Shown here in pieces: positions 46,603 to 55,971 of a stretch of 64,000 nucleotides of DNA. Source of the stretch: Rhizobium sp. 007 (GTDB lineage: Bacteria > Pseudomonadota > Alphaproteobacteria > Rhizobiales > Rhizobiaceae); the NCBI RefSeq assembly GCF_015353075.1, contig NZ_CP064188.1, forward strand, positions 1,488,001-1,552,000. The letters run 5' to 3'. Numbering within the stretch: position 1 is the first letter of the stretch; each line of letters opens with the position of its first letter. The notes beneath the pieces are model-generated. The model was not told the DNA's origin, made no database searches, and was given only the letters and a program-made list of their open reading frames with translations. The position numbers and the translations under genes were made by a program.

Positions 46603-47334
46603 ATGGCATACGAGCTTTATTACTGGGACGGCATCCAGGGACGGGGGGAATTCGTCCGCCTGTCGCTGGAGGAGGCGGGCGCCGAGTATGTCGACGTCGC
46701 GCGCGAATCCGGTAGCGGCCGGGGAACCAGCGCAATGATGAGCCTCATGCGGAGCGGCTCAGAACCGCATATCCCGTTTGCGCCTCCCTTTTTGAAAGAT
46801 GGCGACCTTATCATGCCGCACGTCGCCAATATCCTGCTTTATCTCGGGCCGAAGCTTGGCCTGGCGCCTAAGGAGGAAGGCTTGCGCTACGTGTTGAACG
46901 GCTTGCAACTCACGATTACCGATTTCGTCGCTGAGGTGCATGACTCGCACCATCCGATCGCCACCTCGCTCTACTACGAAGATCAGAAGGACGAGGCAAA
47001 GGCGCGCTCGGCCGAATTTATCAAGGAGCGCATCCCGAAATACCTCGGTTATTTCGAACGCGTGCTTCAGCAGAACCCGCAAGGCCCGCAACATATCCTC
47101 GGCGATGCGCTTACCTATGTCGACCTTTCGCTCTTTCAGATCATTGAGGGCCTGAACTATGCCTTCCCCAAGGGCATGGCAGGTTATCGGGCGAGATACC
47201 CGGCGCTATCGGCCCTGCATGATGCAGTGGCCAGGCGCCCGAACATCGCCGCCTACCTGAAATCGGAGCGGCGCATCGCTTTCAACGAGGATGGCATCTT
47301 CCGGCACTATCCGGAACTCGACAAGGCGGCTTAA
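46603..47334 (+). CDS. Glutathione S-transferase family protein
   Basis: The 243-residue protein has a thioredoxin-like N-terminal domain (YELYYWDGIQGRGEFVRLSL, with a catalytic-type Tyr region) and an all-helical C-terminal domain (DALTYVDLSLFQIIEG and FPKGMAGYRARYPALSALHD). Length is typical. The first dozen bases before the ATG at 46603 contain GAGGGAATGG. It lies ten bases before the ku gene and so is probably in one unit with ku and the upstream DUF3175 gene. Substrate unknown; conjugation or peroxide reduction with glutathione. Confidence 0.87.
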   Translation: MAYELYYWDGIQGRGEFVRLSLEEAGAEYVDVARESGSGRGTSAMMSLMRSGSEPHIPFAPPFLKDGDLIMPHVANILLYLGPKLGLAPKEEGLRYVLNGLQLTITDFVAEVHDSHHPIATSLYYEDQKDEAKARSAEFIKERIPKYLGYFERVLQQNPQGPQHILGDALTYVDLSLFQIIEGLNYAFPKGMAGYRARYPALSALHDAVARRPNIAAYLKSERRIAFNEDGIFRHYPELDKAA

Positions 47335-47344
47335 GGAGACGGCC

Positions 47345-48160
47345 ATGGCGCGGCAGACTTTCTGGAAAGGCTATCTCAAGCTGTCGCTCGTCACGGCGTC
47401 AGTCTCGCTGACGCCGGCCACGACCGAGAGCAACAAGGTCCGCTTCCATGTTCTCAATCGCAAGACCAGCAACCGGGTCGAAAGCCGCTATGTCGACAGC
47501 GTCACCCATAAGGCCGTGTCCGCAAAGGAACAGGTCAAGGGTTATCCGAAGGGCGAGGACGATTACGTCATCCTCGAAGACGACGAGATCGAGGAGGTCG
47601 GGCTCGAAAGCACCCGTACCATCGACATCGACACGTTCGTGCCGCGCGGCTCGATCGACTGGATCTGGTACGACAAGCCGCATTTTCTGGCGCCGGAGGA
47701 TAAGGTCGGTACAGAGGCCTTCTGCGTCATTCGCGAAGCGATGAGGGCAAACAACGTGGTCGGCATCGCAAGGCTGGTGCTTTATCGCCGTGAAAGGGCG
47801 GTGCTTCTCGAGCCTCAAGGCAAGGGCATCATTCTCTGGACGTTGCATTACGGCAACGAGGTCCGAGAGCCGGTCGCGCACCTGGATATCGACACCAAAG
47901 TCGACAACAAGGTGCTCGCCATGATGAAGCGCCTTGTCAAGGAAGAGACGAAAGAGTGGAATGTCTCTATGGTGCAGGATCCGATTCAGAAGCGGCTGAA
48001 AACAATGATCCGCAACAAGACGAAGAGCCTCAAGCAGGCTGCGCCCGCAAAGAAACGGCCCGCTGTCAAATCGACCGGCAATGTCATCAACATCATGGAC
48101 GCCCTGAAGAAGAGCTTGGCCGCCGAAGGCGAAAAACCGAGGTCGCCAAGATCTCACTGA
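47345..48160 (+). CDS. ku: Non-homologous end-joining protein Ku (first copy)
   Basis: The 271-residue bacterial Ku has the core bridging domain: ARQTFWKGYLKLSLVTASVS, then LNRKTSNRVESRYVD, IEEVGLESTRTIDIDTFVPR and LVLYRRERAVLLEPQGKGI. The C-terminal part is Lys-rich (KSLKQAAPAKKRP). Homo- or heterodimers of Ku ring DNA ends and recruit LigD. AAGGAG before the ATG at 47345. A second, distinct ku is at 51116-51961, next to the damaged ligD. Rhizobia often carry several ku copies that can form heterodimers. Confidence 0.92.
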   Translation: MARQTFWKGYLKLSLVTASVSLTPATTESNKVRFHVLNRKTSNRVESRYVDSVTHKAVSAKEQVKGYPKGEDDYVILEDDEIEEVGLESTRTIDIDTFVPRGSIDWIWYDKPHFLAPEDKVGTEAFCVIREAMRANNVVGIARLVLYRRERAVLLEPQGKGIILWTLHYGNEVREPVAHLDIDTKVDNKVLAMMKRLVKEETKEWNVSMVQDPIQKRLKTMIRNKTKSLKQAAPAKKRPAVKSTGNVINIMDALKKSLAAEGEKPRSPRSH

Positions 48161-48296
48161 GGGCAGCGGCCATTTCCGGCCCCAAATCGTCGTAAACGGA
48201 ACGGCGCGCCCGCCATTCTGCACTAATCTGTTCGAAGCAGCCGGCATGGAGAGGAGCCATGCTCGGTTGGTCACATTTTCAACGGAGGAGATGAAA

Positions 48297-49487
48297 ATGA
48301 GCAAGAACCGAGGCGTCGTCTATTTGCGGCCCGGCAAGGTCGAGGTCCGCGACATCGACGATCCGAAACTGGAAGCGCCGGATGGCCGCCGCATCGAGCA
48401 TGGCGTCATCCTGAAGGTAATCTCCACCAATATCTGCGGCTCCGACCAGCATATGGTCCGCGGCCGCACGACAGCCATGCCCGGTCTCGTTCTCGGCCAC
48501 GAAATTACCGGTGAGATCATCGAGAAGGGCGTCGATGTCGAAATGCTGAGCATCGGCGATATCGTTTCCGTGCCCTTCAACGTTGCCTGCGGCCGCTGCC
48601 GCTGCTGCAAAGCCCAGGACACCGGCGTCTGCCTGACGGTCAACCCTTCGCGCGCTGGCGGGGCTTATGGCTATGTCGACATGGGCGGGTGGATCGGCGG
48701 CCAAGCCCGCTACGTCATGATCCCCTACGCCGATTTCAATCTGCTGAAACTTCCCGATCGCGACAAGGCAATGGCGAAGATCCGCGATCTCACCATGCTT
48801 TCCGATATCCTTCCGACGGGTTTCCACGGCGCAGTGCGCGCCGGCGTCGGCGTCGGCTCGACGGTCTATGTCGCAGGCGCCGGTCCGGTCGGCATGGCCG
48901 CTGCCGCTTCTGCCCGCATCCTCGGTGCGGCCGTCGTCATGATCGGCGATTTCAACAAGGATCGTTTGGCCCATGCCGCCAAGGTTGGCTTTGAACCGAT
49001 CGACCTTTCCAAGAGCGACCGCCTCGGCGACATGATTGCTCAGGTCGTCGGCACCAATGAGGTGGACAGCGCCATCGACGCCGTCGGCTTCGAAGCCCGC
49101 GGTCATTCGGGCGGCGAGCAGCCGGCAATCGTGCTCAACCAGATGATGGAGATCACCCGTGCGGCCGGTTCGATCGGAATTCCGGGCCTCTACGTCACCG
49201 AAGATCCAGGCGCCGTCGACAATGCCGCAAAACACGGCAACCTCTCGCTCCGTTTCGGCCTCGGCTGGGCAAAGGCCCAATCCTTCCACACCGGCCAAAC
49301 GCCTGTCCTGAAATACAATCGTCAGCTGATGCAGGCGATCCTCCACGACCGCCTACCGATTGCCGACATCGTCAATGCCAAGGTGATCTCACTGGAGGAA
49401 GCTGCGCAAGGCTATGAGAGCTTCGACCAGGGAGCCGCCACCAAATTCGTGCTCGACCCGCACGGCGAAGTTGCGAAGGCAGCCTAG
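48297..49487 (+). CDS. fdhA: Formaldehyde dehydrogenase, glutathione-independent
   Basis: The 396-residue zinc-dependent medium-chain dehydrogenase has NICGSDQHMVRGR (catalytic Zn Cys), VLGHEITGEI, structural zinc ligands in NVACGRCRCCKAQDTGVC, and GAGPVGMAAAASARILGA for NAD. The long insertion and the sequence HSGGEQPAIVLNQMMEITRA are typical of the FdhA family that oxidises formaldehyde directly (dismutase-type, with tightly bound NAD). GGAGG eight bases before the ATG at 48297. With gfa-frmA this window encodes two independent formaldehyde-removal routes. Confidence 0.93.
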   Translation: MSKNRGVVYLRPGKVEVRDIDDPKLEAPDGRRIEHGVILKVISTNICGSDQHMVRGRTTAMPGLVLGHEITGEIIEKGVDVEMLSIGDIVSVPFNVACGRCRCCKAQDTGVCLTVNPSRAGGAYGYVDMGGWIGGQARYVMIPYADFNLLKLPDRDKAMAKIRDLTMLSDILPTGFHGAVRAGVGVGSTVYVAGAGPVGMAAAASARILGAAVVMIGDFNKDRLAHAAKVGFEPIDLSKSDRLGDMIAQVVGTNEVDSAIDAVGFEARGHSGGEQPAIVLNQMMEITRAAGSIGIPGLYVTEDPGAVDNAAKHGNLSLRFGLGWAKAQSFHTGQTPVLKYNRQLMQAILHDRLPIADIVNAKVISLEEAAQGYESFDQGAATKFVLDPHGEVAKAA

Positions 49488-49506
49488 TTGCTGGAAGCAA
49501 CGCATT

Positions 49507-49536
49507 GTCAGTCTCTCCTCCACGGGAGAGGCTGAC
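49507..49536. terminator. Bidirectional terminator between fdhA and ligD
   Basis: Hairpin with a 12-bp stem (49507-49518 with 49525-49536, one G-U pair) and a six-base loop in the gap between the convergent fdhA and ligD genes. A smaller hairpin (GGCAG/CTGCC, 49537-49550) follows. T-tracts are weak. Confidence 0.6.
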
Positions 49537-49555
49537 GGCAGGCCACTGCCAGGCG

Positions 49556-51113
49556 CTAACGCTTCTTCTTTTTCTCAAGCGGCTTTGCTGCCGCAAAGAA
49601 CCCGTCCCACGGGTCTTTCGGCAGCGCGTCGAGCCGCGGCGGCGTGTTCTCGATGGTGAAATAGGCCGGGCCGAGGTCGGCGGTGAGTTCGGTCCATTCC
49701 AGCGGCATCGAGACGGCCGCTCCCGGCCGGGCACGCGTCGAATAGGCGGCGACTGCGGTGTTGCCGCGGCCATTGCGCAGGTAGTCGATGAAGATCTTGC
49801 CGGTGCGTTCGGCTTTCGTCGCCTTTGCGATGTAGCGGTCCGGGCTTTCTGCGGCCATGGTGTCCGCCAGCCGTTTCGCAAAGGCCTTCACCTCCGCCCA
49901 ACCTGCTTTTGGCTTCAGTGGCGTGACCACATGCAGGCCCTTGCCGCCGGAGGTCTTGACGAAGCCGGCAAGTCCTTCGGCCTCCAGGCGCTCTTTGATC
50001 TCGCGGGCGGCAGCGATGATACTATCCCACGCAACCTCGCCGCCCGGATCGAGGTCCATGGTTATCATGTCCGGTTTTTCCCAATTGTCCGTCGTCGCGC
50101 CCCAGGGATGAATTTCGAGCACAGCCGATTGCACGAGGGCCACCAAACCATCGAAATCGGCAATGCGCAGCAACTTTTCTCCGCCCCTGTCCTTCGGATC
50201 CGTGATCTGTTCGATATTCTCGTTCATGCCCTTCCAGGCGTGTTTCTGGAAGAAACGCTGATGTCCTTCAATGCCGTCTGGCAGACGCAGCAGAGCCAAA
50301 GGACGATTGACCACGTAAGGCTCCATGAAGCGCCAGACCTGCGCGTAATAATTGGCAAGTCCTTCCTTGGTAACGCCTTCATCCGGCCAGTAAATGCGAT
50401 CCGGATGGGTCAGCGTCACTTGCGATTTCGGCAGGCTTTTTGCGGTCGTCTTATCCATCTCGCGCACCACGTCCTTCGCCAGTTTGTCCTCGCGCAAACC
50501 GCGGAAAGCGGCATGCCGCAGGTTACCATCGGCGGACCACGCGCGAAATTCCACCTCCGCGACAAGCTCCGGCTTCACATAAATAAGCCCGCGCCGTTCC
50601 TCCGACGTCAGCTTACCGTCAAAACAACTCCCCTTCTCTTCGATTTTGGAAAGCCGCTCATAGAGATCCTGGGCCACCGTGGCTGTGTAGCCGGTGCCGA
50701 CACGTCCGACATGCTTCAGCTTGCCATTATCATAGTAACCCATCGCCAACGAGCCGATCGCATTCTTCATGGAGGTCGATGGCACATAACCACCAATGAC
50801 AAGCTCCTGTCGGTGCGAGCACTTGGCCTTGATCCAATCGCCATTGCGGCCGGACGTATTCGAAATCGCCGTAGGAAAGGGGGTGATCCTCCACGTGGAC
50901 GGCGAGACGCTTGTCCTCCGGATTGAGGCTTGGTCCCCGGGTCACGGCCCAGCTTTTCAGGACCCCGTCTATCTCCAGCCGGTAGTCATAATGCAGCCGC
51001 GTGGCATCGTGCTTTTGAGTGACAAAACTGTTTCTAAGACTGCGGCCTTTGGCGTCACGCGGTTCAGGGGTGATCCTGAAGTTGCGTTTTGCCTGATAGG
51101 TCTCGAGCGCCAT
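49556..51113 (-). pseudogene. ligD: DNA ligase D with large internal deletion and frameshift (polymerase domain intact)
   Basis: The gene opens as a normal LigD: phosphoesterase domain from MALETYQAKRNFRI through LHYDYRLEIDGVLKSWAVTR to SYGDFE (85 codons). Near 50858 it jumps, out of frame, to the end of the ligase domain (SGRNGDWIKAKCSHRQELVI, then GSLAMGYYDNGKLK). The missing part of about 300-330 codons (estimated from usual LigD length) includes the adenylated lysine. The downstream frame (ORF 49556-50785) keeps the OB fold and a complete primase/polymerase domain with MITMDLDPGG and FVKTSGGKGLHV, so a free polymerase module could still be made. It follows ku by two bases. Confidence 0.85.
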
Positions 51114-51115
51114 GG

Positions 51116-51961
51116 TCAGCCAGCTTTCTTGCGGCGGCTATCAGAGGCAGGGCGTTGCGCCGTCCCTTTCGCAGGCGCTTTCTTTTCACTCAACTTGGCA
51201 CTCTGGCGCAGCGCCTCCATCAGATCGACAACCTTGCCCTCCGGCTTCGGCTTCCTCTTCGGCAGTGCCCTTCCCTCGACCTTGGCCTTCACCAATTCGG
51301 TCAGCGCCGCCTCGTAGCGATCCTCGTATTCGCTCGGCTCGAACACGCCCTTCTTCGTACCGATGATATGACCGGCAAGCTCGAGCATCTCCTTGTCGAA
51401 CTTGATGTCCGGAATGTCCTTGAAGACCGGATCGGCAGAACGGACCTCGTAGTCGAAGTTCAACATCGTCGCGATGACGTAGTCCTCACGCGGGCGGATC
51501 AGCAGGGTCCGGTTGCGCCGGAAGAGCACGGCCTCGGCAAGCGCTGCCACCTTGTTTTCACGCATGCTCCTCGCAATCAGGCGCAGCGCCTCTTCGTCAT
51601 TCTCATCGACAGGTCCAAGATAGTAAGGACGGTCGAAATAGAGCTTGTCGATTTCATCGAGAGCAATGTAGCTCTGGACATCCATGACCTTGTCGCTCTC
51701 GGGCATGACATTTGCAATCTCGTCGCCTTCGATGACGATGTATTCGCCATTGTCCATCCGGTAACCCTTGACCTGATCCTCGCGCTCCACAGGCTTGCCG
51801 GTCTCGCTGTCCACGAACTGACGCTCGACGCGATGGCCGGTCTTCCGGTTGATGATATTGAAGGAGAGCCGGTCCGATGCGGAAATTGCCGTATAAAGCC
51901 CGACGGCGCAGACAAGGTCGCCAATCTTCAGATGACCCTTCCAGCTTGCCCGCGCTGCCAT
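51116..51961 (-). CDS. ku: Non-homologous end-joining protein Ku (second copy)
   Basis: The 281-residue Ku has the bridging core (ARASWKGHLKIGDLVCAVGL, NIINRKTGHRVERQFVD, AEAVLFRRNRTLLIRPRED) and a basic C-terminal tail (KKAPAKGTAQRPASDSRRKK) typical for the DNA-binding extension of rhizobial Ku. It is clearly different from the copy at 47345. GGAGGCGGGG before the ATG; its stop is two bases before the ligD start, giving the usual ku-ligD operon. A heterodimer with the first copy is possible. Confidence 0.93.
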   Translation of the reverse strand: MAARASWKGHLKIGDLVCAVGLYTAISASDRLSFNIINRKTGHRVERQFVDSETGKPVEREDQVKGYRMDNGEYIVIEGDEIANVMPESDKVMDVQSYIALDEIDKLYFDRPYYLGPVDENDEEALRLIARSMRENKVAALAEAVLFRRNRTLLIRPREDYVIATMLNFDYEVRSADPVFKDIPDIKFDKEMLELAGHIIGTKKGVFEPSEYEDRYEAALTELVKAKVEGRALPKRKPKPEGKVVDLMEALRQSAKLSEKKAPAKGTAQRPASDSRRKKAG

Positions 51962-51981
51962 CCCCGCCTCCTGCGTATCGA

Positions 51982-52212
51982 TCAGAGCCTGCTTCCGCTC
52001 TTATCCGTTTCAAGCGGCACAAACCGCCAGCCGCCGTCCGGAGCCGGAAAAGCCAGCGTAGCGTCGCCGTCGCCGATCTTCTGGCGGGACGCTGCGCGTT
52101 TGGCGTGATTGATCGCTTCTTCGACGGTCGCATAGGTTTCGGAAAGCGTGCCGCCGAGCTTGTATGCCCAGCCTTCGTCATGCGGCACAATCTGATAGGT
52201 AATGTCGACCAT
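51982..52212 (-). CDS. DUF2188-like small protein, 76 aa
   Basis: Compact fold suggested by ITYQIVPHDEGWAYKLGGTL followed by a helix (EEAINHAKRAASRQKIG) and a final strand (GGWRFVPLETD), resembling DUF2188. GAGGACAGGAAT precedes the ATG. It lies 20 bases upstream of ku on the same strand, so it is probably in the repair operon. Function unknown. Confidence 0.7.
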   Translation of the reverse strand: MVDITYQIVPHDEGWAYKLGGTLSETYATVEEAINHAKRAASRQKIGDGDATLAFPAPDGGWRFVPLETDKSGSRL

Positions 52213-52227
52213 ATTCCTGTCCTCTCT

Positions 52228-52494
52228 TCAGTCGTCATCGCGTGGCGCTGCTTTGCGGCGCTCATCCAAGGCGATAATCTTTTCGACGGATGCGATATCG
52301 TCGCTGGTAACGGGCCGCACGGGGTCCGCGGCGATCGCTTCGAGCACTTCGTCTGAAAGCGCGCCGTTGCGGATTGCCCATTCCAATGTTTCACGCGTTT
52401 CCCGCTCTGCCTTCAGCTGCGCATAGAGTGCCACGATCAGCCGGTCGCGAGGATCGAACCCGCTCTTCGGCGCCATGTTCCGGATGTTCGGCAT
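52228..52494 (-). CDS. Hypothetical protein, 88 aa
   Basis: Helical protein beginning MPNIRNMAPKSGFDPRDRLI with a charged middle (YAQLKAERETRETLEWAIRN) and a DDIASVEKIIAL stretch. First gene of the likely operon leading to DUF2188-like protein, ku and ligD (15 bases to the next start). AAGGGCC lies upstream of the ATG at 52494; ATG 52476 is an alternative. The open frame extends far upstream without coding character. No known domain. Confidence 0.6.
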   Translation of the reverse strand: MPNIRNMAPKSGFDPRDRLIVALYAQLKAERETRETLEWAIRNGALSDEVLEAIAADPVRPVTSDDIASVEKIIALDERRKAAPRDDD

Positions 52495-53068
52495 GCAGGT
52501 GGCCCTTCGCGATTTCTCCTGATCAAAGCTTTTCAACTGATTACAGCCCGAAAAGTTCCGATATTTCAGCACCAAAGCGCGACTGGGCGATGCTTGCCTA
52601 CGAATGACCTGTCCTTGGAAGGGCAGGTGCCATGAGCAAAGTCCATGATGAAACCGAGTTTTCCCGCGAAAAGTCACATCACAGCAGCATGCTCGGAAAC
52701 GAATGGAGCCGGGATGCGATTTGTTACCTAGCTCGGCTTCTGATTTGAGTCCTGCCATCCTTCGGACTCTGCCCGACACGCAACCGGGTCCTGAGCGGCA
52801 CCCTGAGGCTGAGGCGCTGCAGTCCAGGACCTGGAAGTCGTCGAGGCGCCGAAATCGTGGCAACAACCAACGTTTTTCGTGAACGCAAAGCCGATCAATG
52901 TTCAGTCCGAGGGGCTGCACGATCTGGCAAGCCCAAGCCAGAAAATGGAGACGATATTCGCGTTTGAAAAGCTGGCCGTCCTCGGATGGCCCCGCTGCCT
53001 CGATTCACCGAGCCTAAGCATCCGTCTGTTAGGAATTTGTTGACCATAAAGTGGTTCTACTGAGCGCG
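52495..53068. other. Divergent intergenic region, no gene supported
   Basis: About 570 bases between the leftward repair operon and the rightward DUF882 gene. It must contain both promoters. Long chance open frames span it on the minus strand, but with no start or motif. Confidence 0.45.
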
Positions 53069-54475
53069 ATGGATGCGGACGTTCCCGCACGTCGTCGAGT
53101 GTTTCTGTGTGAGACGGGATTGTTCGTGTCGAAATATCCAGTGAAAGGGTTCTGGGGTGCAGCATCGGACGGCGCGGTCGCCGCACTCTTTTCGCGTGTG
53201 GGACGGCTCGTCGCGCAGACCATCCTGCGAACTCTGCTCGCGCTCCCCGCGCTTATCGGTTCTGCATCTTTTGCCTCCGCGGAAGATCGTACGCTGAAGC
53301 TGTTCTTTACCCATACGGGCGAGAGGGCCACGATTACCTACAAGCGCGACGGAAGGTTCGATCCAAAGGGCCTGTCCCAGATAAATCGGTTTCTGCGCGA
53401 CTGGCGAAGGAACGAGCCGACCCGGATGGATCCCCGGCTGCTTGACCTGGTCTGGGAAGTGTACAAGCGCAGCGGCGCGAAGGACTACATCCACATCGTC
53501 TCCGCCTACCGTTCTCCGGCCACCAATAACATGCTCCGCAACCGTTCGCGCAGTACGGGCGTCGCCAAGAAGAGCCAGCACATGCTTGGCAAGGCGATGG
53601 ACTTCTACGTTCCAGGTGTGAAGCTTTCGACGCTGCGTACCCTTGCAATGCAGATGCAGGCCGGTGGTGTCGGATATTATCCGACATCGGGATCGCCGTT
53701 CGTGCATCTCGACGTCGGCAACGTCCGGGCTTGGCCCCGCATGTCTCGGCAAGAACTTGCTCGAATATTCCCGAACGGGCAGACGATGCATCTTCCAGCC
53801 GATGGCCGGCCGCTGCCGGGATATAACCAGGCGGTTGCCAACTATAGGAAGCGCGCCGGCGCCGCCTCCATCCAGATCGCCAGCACCGCTGGAGAAGACG
53901 ATGACGCAGGAACGTCGGGCCGCGACGCGATAGACAATAGCCTCGTGACGGCGCTCCTGCCCACGCCGCGAAGCCGCGCATTGAATGCGCTGGCCTTGCA
54001 GACCGACGCGGCCGAGCGGGACGACGAACGGTCCTCCCTGGATCTTTCATCGTTCCCGATCCCGATACCGGCAATGCGGCCAGCCGACTTGGGGGCCGAC
54101 GCCAAGCTGGAGATTGCTTCGATTGGCCCAATCGGCATGCTTCCGGATAAACGGACATCTGCATTGCCGACCTATAGCGGCTTCAAACCTTTCGCTGCCG
54201 CACATCGCGCCTCACAAGAGGACGCGAACGTGATCGCCTCCCTGCCAATGACTGCCTCCTGGGAGGAGGCAGATCTATTCGGATCGATTTCAGACACGGC
54301 GCTGATGAATTGGGCGCTGCATCCCCCGGGCGCGGTGATTGGAATGAGAGCGCCTCGCGTTTCCCGCCGCACGGTTCAGCATAATCCGGATGCCGCATCC
54401 GGTACGAACATCATTCCGGTCGCCGCCACTGACCGGTTCGACGCCGACCGGTTTGCCTCACCCCCCGAGGGCTAA
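53069..54475 (+). CDS. DUF882/peptidase M15-type (YcbK-like) cell-wall protein
   Basis: About 468 residues: an N-terminal hydrophobic region (LRTLLALPALIGSASFASAE) that serves as a signal or anchor, then the DUF882 zinc-peptidase-like domain. The latter has HIVSAYRSPATNNMLRNRS, KSQHMLGKAMDFYVPGV and SPFVHLDVGNVRAWPRMSR, supplying the His/Asp/His ligands of the M15 fold. The last 200 residues are disordered and unlike known domains. Members are thought to trim peptidoglycan or anchor the outer membrane. The start is uncertain: GTG 53051, ATG 53069 or GTG 53126 are possible. Confidence 0.85.
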   Translation: MDADVPARRRVFLCETGLFVSKYPVKGFWGAASDGAVAALFSRVGRLVAQTILRTLLALPALIGSASFASAEDRTLKLFFTHTGERATITYKRDGRFDPKGLSQINRFLRDWRRNEPTRMDPRLLDLVWEVYKRSGAKDYIHIVSAYRSPATNNMLRNRSRSTGVAKKSQHMLGKAMDFYVPGVKLSTLRTLAMQMQAGGVGYYPTSGSPFVHLDVGNVRAWPRMSRQELARIFPNGQTMHLPADGRPLPGYNQAVANYRKRAGAASIQIASTAGEDDDAGTSGRDAIDNSLVTALLPTPRSRALNALALQTDAAERDDERSSLDLSSFPIPIPAMRPADLGADAKLEIASIGPIGMLPDKRTSALPTYSGFKPFAAAHRASQEDANVIASLPMTASWEEADLFGSISDTALMNWALHPPGAVIGMRAPRVSRRTVQHNPDAASGTNIIPVAATDRFDADRFASPPEG

Positions 54476-54709
54476 GCGCATTCGTCATCGCGGCGGCTTT
54501 GATCCTCCGCAGGTCTTCCCCGTCGGCCCTTACTGCGGAGATCAGGCCCGCCCTCTCGAACTGCAGGAAGGCCGACATCCATATCCTTTGTCCACCTTCC
54601 CCGTCGAATTCCGAAACGGACTGGGATAAGAAGTGACTGCCGCTGTCTTTGTCTTCCCGGCAAAGAGCCACCTCGAGGCACCGCGCGATGCCGCCCCGGA
54701 AGACAAGAC

Positions 54710-55759
54710 ATGAATGATACCAAACTCTGTCGCAGTCCTCTTGACCGCCTGTCACGCCTGCGAGGCGTCGTGCCGGCTGCCGTGATGATCCTGATCGCGA
54801 CTGCGACCAGCGGCTGCGTGCAGACGGCGCTGGACGATCTCGGCGACGCTGCTCCTCAGATCTCAACCAAGACAATGGCGGAGATGCGTAAGAAGAAAAT
54901 GTCGCCTCAAAGCCCGGTGCTCGTTCGAACCTTCAAGGAGGAAAGCGAGCTCGAGGTGTGGAAGCAGGACGCCACGGGGCGTTATCGCCTGCTGAAATCC
55001 TTCCCGATATGTCGGTGGTCGGGCAAGCTCGGACCCAAGAAGACCGACGGCGACCGCCAAGCTCCCGAAGGCTTTTATTCGGTCAGCAAGAGCATGCTGA
55101 ACCCTAGGTCCCAGTACTACCTTTCCTTCAACCTGGGTTATCCCAACAGGCTCGAATCCGCCCTTGGATATAGCGGCACGGCGCTCATGGTGCATGGTGC
55201 GTGCTCCTCCGCCGGCTGCTACGCGATGACTGACCAGGGCGTCGGCGAGATCTATGCAATCGTCAATGCCTCGCTGGGCGGCGGCCAAACATCATTCCCG
55301 GTTCAGGCGCTCCCCTTCCGTATGACGGCGAAAAACATGGCCAAACACAGAAGCGACCCCAATTTCGCCTTCTGGAAGACATTGAAGTCGGGATATGACG
55401 CCTTCGAGGCGACGAGGACAGAACCCAGGATTTCCGCATGTGGGGGAAAATACGTCGTTAACGCCGAATTTCAGGGAGGCGATCCAGACGATCCGTTGGC
55501 CGCGTGCCCTGCGCGCATCGACACCCCCGATCCTGCAGTCGCCGCCAGGATAAAGACGGAAGATGCCGAGCTTGCCGCGCTGCTCGAAAAGGACGGCCCT
55601 TCTCATCTGACAGCCTATGTCGACGGCGGCATGCACCCAAGCTTTCGGGCGCTTCTCAAGCAGAACGGCCCTAAGAAGCTGGCAGAGAAGATTTCCAACA
55701 TCGACTATCCCGTAAGCCAGCCAGATGCAGCGCTGGCTGACCCTTACGAAAAGGAATGA
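54710..55759 (+). CDS. L,D-transpeptidase family lipoprotein (YkuD/YafK-like)
   Basis: The 349-residue protein has a lipoprotein signal (hydrophobic AVMILIATATSGC, lipid-attached Cys at about 36), then a YafK-type YkuD domain. The catalytic motif reads MVHGACSSAGCYAMTD (His, Ser, Gly and nucleophilic Cys present). The C-terminal 120 residues are Ala/Asp-rich with no named domain. It would form or cleave 3-3 or protein-peptidoglycan links in the periplasm. GGAAGA precedes the ATG. It faces the same direction as the DUF882 protein and may share its cell-envelope role. Confidence 0.87.
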   Translation: MNDTKLCRSPLDRLSRLRGVVPAAVMILIATATSGCVQTALDDLGDAAPQISTKTMAEMRKKKMSPQSPVLVRTFKEESELEVWKQDATGRYRLLKSFPICRWSGKLGPKKTDGDRQAPEGFYSVSKSMLNPRSQYYLSFNLGYPNRLESALGYSGTALMVHGACSSAGCYAMTDQGVGEIYAIVNASLGGGQTSFPVQALPFRMTAKNMAKHRSDPNFAFWKTLKSGYDAFEATRTEPRISACGGKYVVNAEFQGGDPDDPLAACPARIDTPDPAVAARIKTEDAELAALLEKDGPSHLTAYVDGGMHPSFRALLKQNGPKKLAEKISNIDYPVSQPDAALADPYEKE

Positions 55760-55938
55760 TTTCAGCCGCAGTCTCGCTTGTCATGCCCGCGAAGTATTGC
55801 CCAACGGCGAACGGCCTCTTTCGTCGCTACGTCCGAGGCTTGTCTCGTTTTGGACGAGATGGATCCACGGCCTTTAGGAAAGCGGTAACGCTATCAGGCG
55901 TTCTCTAACTCTTGTAGCAATCGGTCATTGAAGGCGCT

Positions 55939-55967
55939 GTTGACGCTGCAATCACTGCTGGTTATAG
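55939..55967 (+). promoter_or_regulatory. Predicted sigma-70 promoter of the siderophore operon
   Basis: TTGACG (55939-55944), a 17-base spacer, then TATAGC (55962-55967): close to the consensus housekeeping promoter and correctly oriented, about 70 bases before the first gene. The expected transcription start near 55974 falls inside the palindrome at 55972-55998. Confidence 0.65.
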
Positions 55968-55971
55968 CGGC

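Noticed and set aside
48279..49346. 355-codon minus-strand open frame
   Set aside because: Antisense shadow of fdhA; composition typical of reversed codons.
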